A stretch of 64,000 nt of DNA from Flavobacterium sp. H122. GTDB lineage: Bacteria > Bacteroidota > Bacteroidia > Flavobacteriales > Flavobacteriaceae. The stretch is from contig NZ_SJZD01000001.1 in assembly GCF_004959765.1 (NCBI RefSeq), positions 496,001 through 560,000 on the forward strand, given 5' to 3'. The position numbers were made by a program, and so were the translations under genes. Each line of letters starts with the position of its first letter. Position 1 is the first letter of the stretch. Positions 1-7,659 of this stretch are shown here, in pieces. The notes beneath the pieces were generated by a model. The model had not been told where the DNA came from and ran no database searches. It saw only the letters and a program-made list of their open reading frames with translations.

Positions 1-109
1 GAGTTTTGTGGTAAATTCACGTTCTCGCTTCGCAATAATTTTTATCTTTAACAGAAAAAAATCGGTTCCGAACTTCGCAACTGACGCGAAGCCACGAGAC
101 GTTATAGGC
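1..109 (+). repeat. attC-like cassette site A (right part)
   Basis: The site is cut by the window edge. It closely matches 1833-1940, including the stretch TCTTTAACAGAAAA and the block TTCGCAACTGACGC. It ends in GACGTTATAGGCA at 99-110, 26 bases before the first start codon. Its right end has the same CGTT(A/G) form as five other sites downstream. I read it as the left boundary of the first cassette-like gene. Confidence 0.6.
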
Positions 110-134
110 AAACTTAAAAACAGACAACAGTAAA

Positions 135-920
135 ATGATACAACGAGAATTTGCGGACAAAGCCAAGATTATTTTAGAACCAGACGACAACGTTATCGGT
201 TTGGCTGTTGCGGGTTCGTGGCTAACAAACGAAATAGATGAGTTTTCTGACCTCGACCTAATTCTTATAACAAAGCAAAAGATTTCTACCGATAAAAATC
301 TAATGCTTAACTACGCAAAAAGATTGGGCAACTTTCTATCAGGATTTACAGGTGAACATGTTGGAGAACCAAGAGTTTTAATTTGCCTTTATGACAAACC
401 ACTTTTACACGTTGACATAAAATTTGTAACTCTTGACGAATTTCATTCACGCATTGAAACACCTACCCTATTAATTGACAAAAATGGACAACTTGAAAAA
501 GTAATTAGTAATTCACAAGCAAAGTTTCCATATCCCGACTATCAATGGATTGAAGAACGATTTTGGACGTGGATACATTATGCTTTACTAAAAATCGGAC
601 GTGGAGAATATTTTGAAGCATACGATTTTATGGGGTTTTTAAGAATGGTTGTTTTGGGACCTTTGCTTCACATCAAAAACGACAATTTGCCTCGTGGTGT
701 TAGAAAAGTAGAGACAGAATTAGAAAGCGAAGATCTAGCAAAACTAAAACTCACAATTCCAACATACGAAAGACAATCATTATTAGATAGTTTAAGAAAC
801 GCTGTATCGTTATATAGAGAACTAAGGACAGAATTGTTTGACAACAATGTGAGTTTACAAAGCGACGCAGACAAAAAAGTGATGAACTATTTTGATGAAA
901 TTGAGAGCAGAAAACAATAG
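135..920 (+). CDS. nucleotidyltransferase-fold protein (aminoglycoside-adenylyltransferase-like)
   Basis: This 261-residue protein has the signature of the nucleotidyltransferase superfamily: Gly27-Ser28 followed by Asp39-x-Asp41 in the context EFSDLDL. This is the metal-binding strand-turn used by aminoglycoside adenylyltransferases and related enzymes. The remainder is helical with no membrane segment, so it is probably cytoplasmic. Substrate is unknown; relatives in this superfamily modify antibiotics, RNA or proteins, and resistance should not be assumed. The start follows cassette site A by 26 bases and the stop runs straight into site B, so it is the first gene of the cassette-like array. 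The Asp-containing fold is clear; the function is not. Confidence 0.75.
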   Translation: MIQREFADKAKIILEPDDNVIGLAVAGSWLTNEIDEFSDLDLILITKQKISTDKNLMLNYAKRLGNFLSGFTGEHVGEPRVLICLYDKPLLHVDIKFVTLDEFHSRIETPTLLIDKNGQLEKVISNSQAKFPYPDYQWIEERFWTWIHYALLKIGRGEYFEAYDFMGFLRMVVLGPLLHIKNDNLPRGVRKVETELESEDLAKLKLTIPTYERQSLLDSLRNAVSLYRELRTELFDNNVSLQSDADKKVMNYFDEIESRKQ

Positions 921-927
921 AAAGGCA

Positions 928-1060
928 CCTATACACGGGGTTGGCAAAAGTAGCGGTTTAATGCTCCGTAGACACATTTATGGAAAATCAAAATTTGATT
1001 CTCCGCATCACATTTGTGGTGAAAATCGCCACCTTCACCAAGCTCTAAAACGTTAGTGGT
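928..1060 (+). repeat. attC-like cassette site B
   Basis: Imperfect palindrome between the nucleotidyltransferase and the next gene. The left end CCTATACAC (928-936) nearly complements GTTATAGG at 101, where the upstream cassette starts. The segment GGTTGGCAAAAGTAGCG pairs imperfectly (about 12 of 17) with CGCCACCTTCACCAAGC. The right end is ACGTTAGTGGT at 1050-1060. Size (about 133 bp) and layout match large integron attC sites. Confidence 0.6.
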
Positions 1061-1093
1061 AATATCAGCGCAGAAACCAAAAAATAATTAAAA

Positions 1094-1807
1094 ATGAACA
1101 TATTAAAAAGCTTTTTGAAAAGATTATTTATAGTAATTGTTCCATTTTTAGGATTATACTATTATTCAGAAATTGCATTTGAAGCGAATAGACAAAAAGA
1201 GCACCCAACAGATGCAGGCTTAGGTATTGCAGTTTTTTTATTCTTTATTTTATTTTTCTTATTTTTAGGTTTTATTATAGATACAATTTTAAGAATTGTT
1301 AAAAAAGAACACAAAACTGTATTGATTAACATAATATTTCTTTTGCCTTTTTTATTTCTAATTTTATATATCGCAACTTTATTTAGTGGTGGCTCTTTGT
1401 ATGAAATTGTAAAAAATTTTAATAATCAAGAATTTGTTTATTTAGTGTTAATTTATTTGGTGTTAATTTCTTTAGGCTTTTTAATAGTATATAAAAATCC
1501 TTTGAAAAAGACAATCATTTATTTAACTATACTTTCTTGTATTGCCGGTGGATATTTTTATAATAAACATAGTATTGAAGAGTATTATGGTAAAAATAAA
1601 GATATATACTTTCAAGGAAAATCTAATGATACAATTATAGTTCTTGCAAGTGATAATATGTCAGTAATAACAGAAGGAAAAATTGAACGAAAAACTTGGA
1701 ATAGAGTATATATAAAAACAGATAAAAATACAGTTGAATTAAACGATTGGATAAAACCAATTGCCAGAGAATATTCGGATAGTATTAAATGTGAATTTAG
1801 ACACTAG
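1094..1807 (+). CDS. polytopic membrane protein, unknown function
   Basis: 237 residues. Hydrophobic segments at roughly 9-27, 43-66, 75-97, 112-132 and 137-155 suggest four or five membrane spans, followed by a soluble C-terminal domain of about 80 residues rich in Asn, Asp and Lys. No family was recognised and no catalytic motif is visible. It begins 34 bases after the CGTTAGTGG end of site B and stops at the left end of site C, so it fills one cassette-like unit. The reading frame is intact and AT-rich. A function cannot be proposed; hypothetical membrane proteins are common integron cargo. Confidence 0.65.
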   Translation: MNILKSFLKRLFIVIVPFLGLYYYSEIAFEANRQKEHPTDAGLGIAVFLFFILFFLFLGFIIDTILRIVKKEHKTVLINIIFLLPFLFLILYIATLFSGGSLYEIVKNFNNQEFVYLVLIYLVLISLGFLIVYKNPLKKTIIYLTILSCIAGGYFYNKHSIEEYYGKNKDIYFQGKSNDTIIVLASDNMSVITEGKIERKTWNRVYIKTDKNTVELNDWIKPIAREYSDSIKCEFRH

Positions 1808-1941
1808 CGCTAACAAGCGTTTGACAAGATTTCGAATTTTGTAGTAAATTCATGTTTACTTTTCGCAAGAAATTTTATCTTTAACAGAAAATAATCAGTT
1901 CCGAAGTTCGCAACTGACGCCAAGCGTGGGAACGTTGGCAG
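1806..1941 (+). repeat. attC-like cassette site C
   Basis: The left end GCGCTAACAAGCG at 1806-1818 looks like a classical attC 5' end; GCGCTAAC matches 6 of 8 positions of the complement of GTTAGTGG at 1052. Arms CGTTTGACAAGATTTCGAA and the complement of TTCGCAACTGACGCCAAGCG pair imperfectly. The right end is AACGTTGGCAGTAAT. The interior is a close copy of site A, so two sites of the array are recognisably homologous. Confidence 0.65.
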
Positions 1942-2018
1942 TAATGCTAAAAAACTTACTGGATATAACAAGATTCGGGATGTATATCAACTTTATTTTT
2001 TGACTTTTACTAAAAAAC

Positions 2019-2492
2019 ATGAATATGAATTTCAAATTAAAATCATTACAAGACGTAGAGTTTTCAAGCCTTTTCAAATTGGACAATTTCGAATTAGAGA
2101 AAATAGGTGCCGTAAGAATGATTGTAGACAAATTTCCCGGTTTTCCATGTAGGGTAAGTTTGCAAGACGCTGAACTTGAAGAAGAAGTAATTTTATTGCC
2201 TTACCAACATCATAAGACAAATTCGCCTTATCAAGCAAGCGGACCAATATTCGTAAGAAAGGCAGCGAAAACAGCAATTTTGGATGTTAACGAAATTCCA
2301 AAAATGTTTAATCACAGACTACTTTCATTACGTGGTTATGACAAAAATGGAATTATGAAAGACGCTTCTGTTACCGAAGGACAAAACCTCAGAGAACAAA
2401 TAATTAAAGTTTTTGAAAATGAAGATATAAATTATATTCATATTCACAATGCCAGACCAGGTTGTTACAACTGTGTAGTGGAAAGAGTTTGA
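2019..2492 (+). CDS. DUF1203 family protein
   Basis: 157 residues with the DUF1203 pattern: a central FPCRVSLQDAE segment, a hydrophobic strand leading to LLPYQHHKTNSPYQASGP followed by IFVR, a middle ending LSLRGYDKNG, and a C-terminal segment with HIHNARPGCYNC. The family is small, cytoplasmic and of unknown function. The length is normal for the family. A second ATG lies two codons downstream and either could be used. The gene occupies its own cassette-like unit between sites C and D; the 79-base leader after the CGTT of site C is longer than in the neighbouring units. Confidence 0.8.
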   Translation: MNMNFKLKSLQDVEFSSLFKLDNFELEKIGAVRMIVDKFPGFPCRVSLQDAELEEEVILLPYQHHKTNSPYQASGPIFVRKAAKTAILDVNEIPKMFNHRLLSLRGYDKNGIMKDASVTEGQNLREQIIKVFENEDINYIHIHNARPGCYNCVVERV

Positions 2493-2555
2493 TGTTTTTA
2501 GGGAACACTTTTTGAAACAAATAATATAAGACTCTTTTCCAATGAAATAGCACTA

Positions 2556-2688
2556 CCACCAACAGCAGCTTCATGAAATTGGGGTTTTAAGACGGAATTT
2601 AAAGGCTTTTTTATATTTGACTTCGGTCTTAAAGGAATGGTTTGGGGACAAATTCCCCAACTTCATGAAGCCAAGGGACGTTGTGGTG
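2556..2688 (+). repeat. attC-like cassette site D (strongest palindrome)
   Basis: The arms at 2568-2584 and 2655-2671 are complementary at 16 of 17 positions (GCTTCATGAAATTGGGG). Outside them lie CCACCAAC (2556-2563) and GTTGTGGTG (2680-2688). The 70-base loop contains TATATTTGACTTCGGT (2612-2627), a string found again in sites F and G and matching the -7 promoter box TAnnTTTG. This order of inner arms and outer core boxes is the attC architecture. Confidence 0.7.
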
Positions 2689-2702
2689 TATATAATGAGA
2701 CA

Positions 2703-3460
2703 ATGATGAAATTCAATTTTTCAGGTGAAATAAAGGCTTATGAGGTGTTAGGTGCTAAATCATTTACAGTATTGACAAAACAGGGAGAACTGCATACTGA
2801 AAATTGGATGATTAATATTAAAAACGATTTTCGGTATCCAATACTAAGACGTCTTGATAGTGATTCAATTCTTATTGCTGATTCTAGGTCTGACGAAAAC
2901 GAAAAAAATGCTGAAATATATAACAGTAACGGAGAGATAATTAATTCCTTTTCTATTGGAGATGCAGTCAATGACATAATTATCTTTGATAAAAAGTTTG
3001 TTGTTTCCTATTTTGATGAAGGAATAATGGCTGAGAAGAAATATTCCAAAGAAGGTCTTGCCATTTTTAATAAGAAAGGAAAAATGATTTGGGGCTTTAA
3101 TTCTAATTTGGAATTTGGGACTGTTATCAAGTGGTAAAAACTAATAGAAATAAAGTACTTTTCTTTGGATACGGTAAATTTCCAATTTGTGAATTGGATA
3201 TTGATTTTCTTACTATTGAAGAAGTCGAGCTACCAATTGATGTATTTGTTGATTCAATTTCGTGTTTAGACAATGAACTATTTTGGAAGAACTCTAAAGA
3301 AGTTTTTTGTTTCAATCGGGAAATTAATGAACTTAAGAAAGTGAGAACATTTACAAAGAAAGATAGAAGAGTCCTCTTAAAAGATAGTTTAATTACTGTG
3401 ACCAAAGATGGGTATGAACTAGAAAAAATAAAAAATACGACACCACAACAAAGCCTATAA
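2703..3460 (+). pseudogene. beta-strand-rich protein gene with a frameshift
   Basis: Two partial frames together make one protein of about 250 residues. The first runs from ATG 2703 (or 2706) to a stop at 3137; the second covers about 3116-3460. Moving the frame by one base at TTTGGGAC (about 3114-3121) gives a smooth join reading NLEFGDCYQVVKTNRNK. The sequence has repeated short strands (KSFTVLTKQGE, DSILIADSR, KKFVVSYFDEG, KVLFFGYGK), suggesting a small beta-propeller-like fold. The family was not identified. Upstream in-frame codons belong to site D. It could be a decayed cassette gene or a one-base assembly error. Confidence 0.6.
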
Positions 3461-3510
3461 GCAATAGCGCCCTGCGGGACGCTACTGCTCATATCCAAAC
3501 CGTTGTGCGT
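3441..3510 (+). repeat. attC-like cassette site E (short)
   Basis: A compact site of about 70 bp. The left box CACCACAAC (3441-3449) lies within the last codons of the upstream gene and is a perfect 9-bp complement of GTTGTGGTG at 2680-2688, the start of the same cassette. The core hairpin at 3460-3489 pairs AGCAATAGCG with CGCTACTGCT (one mismatch) and continues CCC/GGG around a small loop. The right box is CCGTTGTGCGTCAC at 3500-3513. The short GC-rich hairpin resembles attC sites of mobile cassettes. Confidence 0.7.
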
Positions 3511-3527
3511 CACTTTAGTAGAACCCA

Positions 3528-4013
3528 ATGAGAATAGAAAGACTAAAATATTATATTAATAAAAACAACTTCAATCTGGACTTTGAGACAAATGGTATTG
3601 GTATGACTTGGGGTGTTAGTTATGTAAGATTGACAATTGGTGCAAAAAGTAAATTTGAAAACATAGAACACTTCTTTTTTAGTACGTTGAAGTCCGAAGT
3701 AAACCAGACATCAGGAATCTATGGTCAACCAACTTGGGCAGAAAAGACAGATTTAAATAAATGGGCAGAAAATTTAAAGGTTAAAGAAATAAAAAATGAG
3801 GATCTCATTTAATTTATTGACTCTTTGGTTAATGACATCAAGGAAAATGAAAAATATTGGATAAAAGAAAACACAATTGACATCTCGTTTCTTGACACGA
3901 CAAAAGCGTATGTAAAGTGTTTACTAATAAATGAGACTTTATACCCGAGACATCGCATAAATACAACAGACATATATATAACAACAGACAATTATAATTT
4001 TTTACTACTTTGA
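3528..4013 (+). pseudogene. small protein gene interrupted by an in-frame stop
   Basis: The frame opens at ATG 3528 and reads 94 residues to TAA at 3810-3812, then continues in the same frame as FIDSLVNDIKENEKYW to a stop at 4011-4013. The second half has no credible start of its own except Met at 3825, and the site F left box follows its stop. The simplest reading is one gene of about 161 residues broken by a nonsense change. No family was recognised; the protein is acidic and soluble in appearance. It starts 20 bases after the CGTT of site E, as expected for a cassette gene. Confidence 0.55.
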
Positions 4014-4039
4014 AGGACATTGGGAATCATAAAAAGCGA

Positions 4040-4178
4040 ACGCACAACACGGTTTTGTGTTAGTGAGGTTTATAGGTATAATTTAAAGTTAGTTTTGTAT
4101 ATTTGACTTCGGTGTTTTTAACCGAAACTAAAGCAATAAAAACCCCCACCATCGTAAAGCCGGCGGAACGTTAACAGC
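4040..4178 (+). repeat. attC-like cassette site F
   Basis: The left box ACGCACAAC (4040-4048) is a perfect 9-bp complement of GTTGTGCGT at 3502-3510, the start of the same cassette. The inner arms GTTTTGTGTTAGTGAGG and CCCCACCATCGTAAAGC pair at about 11 of 17 positions. The loop holds TATATTTGACTTCGGT at 4098-4113, as in site D. The right end is CCGGCGGAACGTTAACAGC (4160-4178); CCGGCGGA recurs in the degenerate sites at 5952 and 7075. Confidence 0.7.
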
Positions 4179-4201
4179 AATCATATTGAAGCCCTCGTTA
4201 A

Positions 4202-4756
4202 ATGAAGAAAAAAATTAAAGATTATAGTTTTCAATTTATTAAAGAAATCATTCCTGTAATTGCTGGAATCTTAATAGCTCTTTTTATTGACAATTGGAAT
4301 TCTGAAAGAAAAGACAAAATTTTTGTCAATCAAGTTTATTCAACCATAAGCAATGAATTAAAAGAATCAAAAAATGACATAAACGCTATAATTCCTCAAC
4401 AGGATTCATTAATAACTGTATTGGAATTAAATTCTAATGATAAAAAAACTACTATTTTAGATATTGTAATGAAATCTAAAGGAATTTACATTCCACAAAT
4501 AAAAACTAATGCTTGGAAGTCAGTCTCCAACACTAAAATTGATTTAATTGACTTTAAAAAGATAATATCACTTTCCAATATTGATGAACTAAAAGAAACA
4601 TTGAAGAACAAAACTGTATATCTAATGAACTTCCTTTACTCAAATATTCATAAAACAGACAAGGAAAATAAACAGACTTTAAAAATGTTACTTATGGATA
4701 TTATGCAGACTGAAAAATCTCTTCTTCAGAATATTGAAGCGTACGAAAAACATTAA
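4202..4756 (+). CDS. DUF6090-like single-pass membrane protein
   Basis: 184 residues. Residues about 10-32 form one membrane helix in the context EIIPVIAGILIALFIDNWN, the hallmark of Bacteroidetes DUF6090-type proteins, which usually read EIxLVxxGILIALQINNWN. The remainder is helical and charged and should lie outside the membrane. Function of the family is unknown. The gene lies between sites F and G and starts 24 bases after the CGTT. Members of this family are often found in clusters of small accessory genes. Assignment rests on the N-terminal motif alone. Confidence 0.7.
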   Translation: MKKKIKDYSFQFIKEIIPVIAGILIALFIDNWNSERKDKIFVNQVYSTISNELKESKNDINAIIPQQDSLITVLELNSNDKKTTILDIVMKSKGIYIPQIKTNAWKSVSNTKIDLIDFKKIISLSNIDELKETLKNKTVYLMNFLYSNIHKTDKENKQTLKMLLMDIMQTEKSLLQNIEAYEKH

Positions 4757-5114
4757 TGACTGCAGCTAACAGTGATTGTTGCACAACTAAAAAATAGCCA
4801 AAAACAACAGTAAGATAAAATCACCAAACAAATTCACATTAAAATCAAGTGTTTATTAATTCAATAAGCTAACATAAACGCAAAAAAGTCTCAAAAACAA
4901 GTTGTACAACACGCACAAGGGTTTTATGCAGGAAGGTTTAGTGTTTAATGTGACAATCTTTCATTATTTGACTTCAGTCCTAACAAATTGTTTTACCCCT
5001 GCTTCTTAGCACTCAGAACATTACAGATCAGTTTTTCCAACGCATCAGACAAAATATTTTATGCGAGAATTCTTAAAAAAAAATTAAATTCGCACCATCA
5101 AATTAAATTCCAAA
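4757..5114 (+). repeat. attC-like site G and ORF-less stretch
   Basis: No gene is visible in these 358 bases. TGCAGCTAAC at 4761-4770 matches the complement of GTTAACAGCA (4170) at 8 of 10 positions and closes the cassette before it. GTTGCACAAC (4779) and TTGTACAAC (4905) could bound a 130-bp unit without an ORF. ATTATTTGACTTCAGT at 4963-4978 is the motif shared with sites D and F. The expected right end is degenerate: AACATTACAG around 5018, where other sites have CGTT. Confidence 0.45.
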
Positions 5115-5684
5115 ATGAACAAACTATATTCTTCCATTACTGTCCTTATCCTTTCCTTTTTATTTTACAATACAGCACCTGCACAAGAAAAAAAATCAGA
5201 ATTTATAAACACATCTTTGGGAATAGGCATGTGTGCTCCATACGATGAAACTGATTTAACAGGAACAGGTTTTTATGCACAAGGAGAATATGTTTATAAC
5301 CTGAAAAGTTGGTTCGCTTTCAGACCGTATGCCGGAATTATTATAGCTTCGGGAGAATCTGATGAACCAGGTATGGAGGAATACAAAATTAAATCCAATG
5401 CATTTTTACTTGGGACAAAAGTACGTATCAGTGCTCCTATTCCTTACGTTGCACCTTTTCTTGAGTCAGGCATTGGGTTGTCGGTTGGTTCATTTCAAAC
5501 TTATACACCGTATACAAACCTGAAAAAAAACGGAGTATTGCCGCACATTCCCTTTTCGGTTGGTTTGGCATTGGGCCGTAAACACAATGTCGAGATTAAG
5601 TTCACGTACTATTATCACTCAACTGCTGAACAATTTTCCGGAGCAATGGCTGCAGGACTTTCTTTTCCGCTAAATAATAAATAA
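5115..5684 (+). CDS. exported outer-membrane beta-barrel-like protein
   Basis: 189 residues. Residues 1-23 are a signal peptide ending TAPAQ. The mature part is a series of alternating aromatic and small residues typical of a porin-like beta barrel (FYAQGEYVYNL, SWFAFRPYAGIII, SNAFLLGTKVRI, YVAPFLESGIG, HNVEIKFTYYYH) and ends in strand-like residues followed by NNK. It is probably a small outer-membrane barrel of about eight strands. No specific family or ligand can be named. It lies just beyond the intact cassette sites and is followed by a strong terminator hairpin at 5725. Confidence 0.65.
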   Translation: MNKLYSSITVLILSFLFYNTAPAQEKKSEFINTSLGIGMCAPYDETDLTGTGFYAQGEYVYNLKSWFAFRPYAGIIIASGESDEPGMEEYKIKSNAFLLGTKVRISAPIPYVAPFLESGIGLSVGSFQTYTPYTNLKKNGVLPHIPFSVGLALGRKHNVEIKFTYYYHSTAEQFSGAMAAGLSFPLNNK

Positions 5685-5724
5685 AAAGTAACTTAAAGCA
5701 GTAACTACTTATAACTCCTTAAAA

Positions 5725-5776
5725 AACCATAAAACAACCTCTTTAAATTGCTTTAAAAGAGGTTGTTTTTATGGTT
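5725..5776 (+). terminator. rho-independent terminator-like hairpin
   Basis: AACCATAAAACAACCTCTTTA at 5725-5745 pairs with AAAGAGGTTGTTTTTATGGTT at 5756-5776, giving a near-perfect stem of about 20 bp just after the beta-barrel gene. The T-rich right arm makes it a plausible terminator in either direction. Confidence 0.6.
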
Positions 5777-5794
5777 ATAACACATTTTTGAAAT

Positions 5795-5966
5795 TTGAAT
5801 GATCCGAAAGGCACAATAATTTCATGAAATGCCTGGCTTGAAATTTTATGGAATGAACTTTATATCCATTCCCGGTATTTAATTAAGCTTTTTCTTTCAA
5901 TTTTTCGGTATATTTGTGTGCAGCGGTGATAATAAATGCCACTTCATAATACCGGCGGAATCTTAC
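5795..5966 (+). repeat. degenerate cassette-site repeat H (left copy)
   Basis: A direct repeat of about 165 bp shared with 6921-7088. Common blocks are TTTCATGAAATGCCTGG, GAACTTTAT-TCCATT, ATTTAATTAAGCTTTTTCTT, GGTATATTTGTG and CCGGCGGA. TATATTTG (5909-5916) fits the -7 promoter box. The right end CCGGCGGAATCTTACAG resembles CCGGCGGAACGTTAACAG of site F with the CGTT changed. It may supply the promoter of the amidohydrolase that follows. Confidence 0.6.
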
Positions 5967-6026
5967 AGAACCAGGGATGAAACAGAAAGAATTCAACCCT
6001 ATTATAAGAATATAAAATATAACATT

Positions 6027-6866
6027 ATGAAAAAATTAATCCTACTCTCATTACTTTTTGGATTGTTTAATGTTTATTCTCAAAAAGTATTCGACACGCA
6101 TATTCATGGTGAATCAGACCCAAACATGCAAATGCGCCAATTGGAAAATTCCGGTGTTTACAAGGCAGGCATCAGCACTTCCTGGGAACTGCAGGACACT
6201 TATAGGGATAAATACAAAATCGAATTACTATATGGATTAATGCTGCCATGTCCAAATGGAAAAGTCCCGTATGGCAACCGTCTTTGTTTTTCGGATGGAA
6301 AAGAATTCCCGGATATCAAATGGACAGAGCGTCAGATTATTCATGGAAAAATTGATTTCATTGGAGAAATATTAAGCCAGTATTACGGAATTTCACCATC
6401 AGATGAATTATTATACCCGTATTATGCATTAGCTGAAAAATACAATCTTCCTGTTGGTATTCATACAGGATTGGCAGGCCCCGGTCATGGTTGTCCAAAT
6501 TTTAAAGTAAGTTTAGGAAGTCCCATCTTAATGGAAGATTTAATACTGAAATTTCCGAAGTTAAAAATCTGGATTATGCATGCGGGCAGTCCTTTTTTAG
6601 AAGAAACTATTGGTATTATGAGTGTCTATCGAAATGTGTACACCGACATTTCCGTTATTTCAAATCCATACATAGTTTCCCACAAAGATTTTTACGCTGT
6701 CATGAAAAGATTAATCGATGCCGGATTAGAAAACAGATTAATGTTTGGATCCGATAATGGCGATATCAAACAAGCAATCGAATCGGTAAATAAGCTTGAC
6801 TTTTTATCTTCAGAACAAAAAGAAAAAATATTCTACAAAAATGCAGAAGAATTCTTTAAAAAATAA
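6027..6866 (+). CDS. exported amidohydrolase (amidohydrolase_2 type)
   Basis: 279 residues from ATG 6027; in-frame codons further upstream belong to repeat H. Residues 1-19 form a signal peptide ending YSQ, so the enzyme is periplasmic or anchored. Metal-ligand motifs of the amidohydrolase TIM barrel follow: D23-T-H25-I-H27, then GIHTGLAGPGHG, IMHAGSP and the C-terminal FGSDNGD aspartate. The substrate is unknown; the family includes decarboxylases and lactonases. The gene is bracketed by copies of the same 165-bp repeat, which suggests it arrived or moved as a unit. Confidence 0.8.
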   Translation: MKKLILLSLLFGLFNVYSQKVFDTHIHGESDPNMQMRQLENSGVYKAGISTSWELQDTYRDKYKIELLYGLMLPCPNGKVPYGNRLCFSDGKEFPDIKWTERQIIHGKIDFIGEILSQYYGISPSDELLYPYYALAEKYNLPVGIHTGLAGPGHGCPNFKVSLGSPILMEDLILKFPKLKIWIMHAGSPFLEETIGIMSVYRNVYTDISVISNPYIVSHKDFYAVMKRLIDAGLENRLMFGSDNGDIKQAIESVNKLDFLSSEQKEKIFYKNAEEFFKK

Positions 6867-6920
6867 AAAGCACAACCGTTAACTGCAGTTTTTTTTTATT
6901 TCAATACATCCCTTAAACTT

Positions 6921-7088
6921 GAATGGTTTAAAAGGAAGAAAGATTTCATGAAATGCCTGGATTCAAATTTTCCGAAAAGAACTTTATGTCCATTTTCTGC
7001 ATTTAATTAAGCTTTTTCTTTCAACTTCGGTATATTTGTGAGTAACAATAAAAAAAAGTCGGCGCTGTATAAAGCCGGCGGAGCAGTA
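6921..7088 (+). repeat. degenerate cassette-site repeat I (right copy)
   Basis: Second copy of the repeat at 5795-5966, diverged but collinear. It carries TTTCATGAAATGCCTGG, ATTTAATTAAGCTTTTTCTT, TATATTTG at 7031-7038 and GCCGGCGGAGCAGTATC at 7074-7090. No CGTT core is left. It precedes the acetyltransferase gene by about 35 bases. The rest of 6867-7122 holds no gene. Confidence 0.6.
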
Positions 7089-7122
7089 TCATAAATTTTA
7101 CCGTAAAAAATCAACATAAATA

Positions 7123-7659
7123 ATGAAAGTCGAATCCCTGAAAATTGATAAACTAACAACTGAAAGATTAATACTTATTCCATTTACAATTCCAGTTTGC
7201 AGGAATATATTGAATGAGAATTATAGTGATTTGGATAGTTGGAATTTAAAAAAAGGGAAAAGCTGGCCTGACAATGATGTGATTGAAACATTACCAAGAA
7301 TAATTAACAACTTATTAAAAGTTGAATCTCCAACAGGTTTTGAATCCTGGATGATAATCAAAAAAGAGACCTCAGAAATAATAGGGGATCTAGGATTTAA
7401 AGGGTTCAATTATAAAGATCAAAGCGTTGATATTGGTTATGGAATAATTAAAGAAGAAAGAAGAAAAGGATACGCTGAAGAGGCTGTAAAAGAAATTATT
7501 AAATGGGCTTTTTCAAATGAAATTGTAAAAGAAATTACCGCTAACTGTTTAATAGAAAATACAAACTCCGTAAATCTGCTCACAAAATTTAATTTTATAG
7601 AATTAAGGACGGAAAATAATATGATTTACTGGACTTTAGAAAACAAGAATTTTAAATAG
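7123..7659 (+). CDS. GNAT family N-acetyltransferase (RimJ-like)
   Basis: 178 residues. The N-terminal LTTERLILIPF is the first strand of RimJ/RimL-type GNAT enzymes. The acetyl-CoA binding segment is IGYGIIKEERRKGYAEEAVK, with R-R-x-G-Y-A as the pyrophosphate loop. The C-terminal part, NCLIENTNSVNLLTKFNF, is the usual helix and strand that follow. The acceptor is not known; relatives acetylate protein N termini, antibiotics or small amines. It stands alone, pointing away from the cassette region, and is the last plus-strand gene of the island. Confidence 0.85.
   Translation: MKVESLKIDKLTTERLILIPFTIPVCRNILNENYSDLDSWNLKKGKSWPDNDVIETLPRIINNLLKVESPTGFESWMIIKKETSEIIGDLGFKGFNYKDQSVDIGYGIIKEERRKGYAEEAVKEIIKWAFSNEIVKEITANCLIENTNSVNLLTKFNFIELRTENNMIYWTLENKNFK

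Noticed and set aside
5916-6026. Long N-terminal extension of the amidohydrolase from an upstream start.
   Set aside because: It lies inside the direct repeat, lacks a signal-like composition, and ATG 6027 gives a clean signal peptide.
1-7100. Reading the island as a toxin-antitoxin or phage-defence cluster.
   Set aside because: The nucleotidyltransferase and small genes are compatible with that, but no paired toxin/antitoxin genes, nuclease or known defence core was seen; the cassette architecture explains the layout better.
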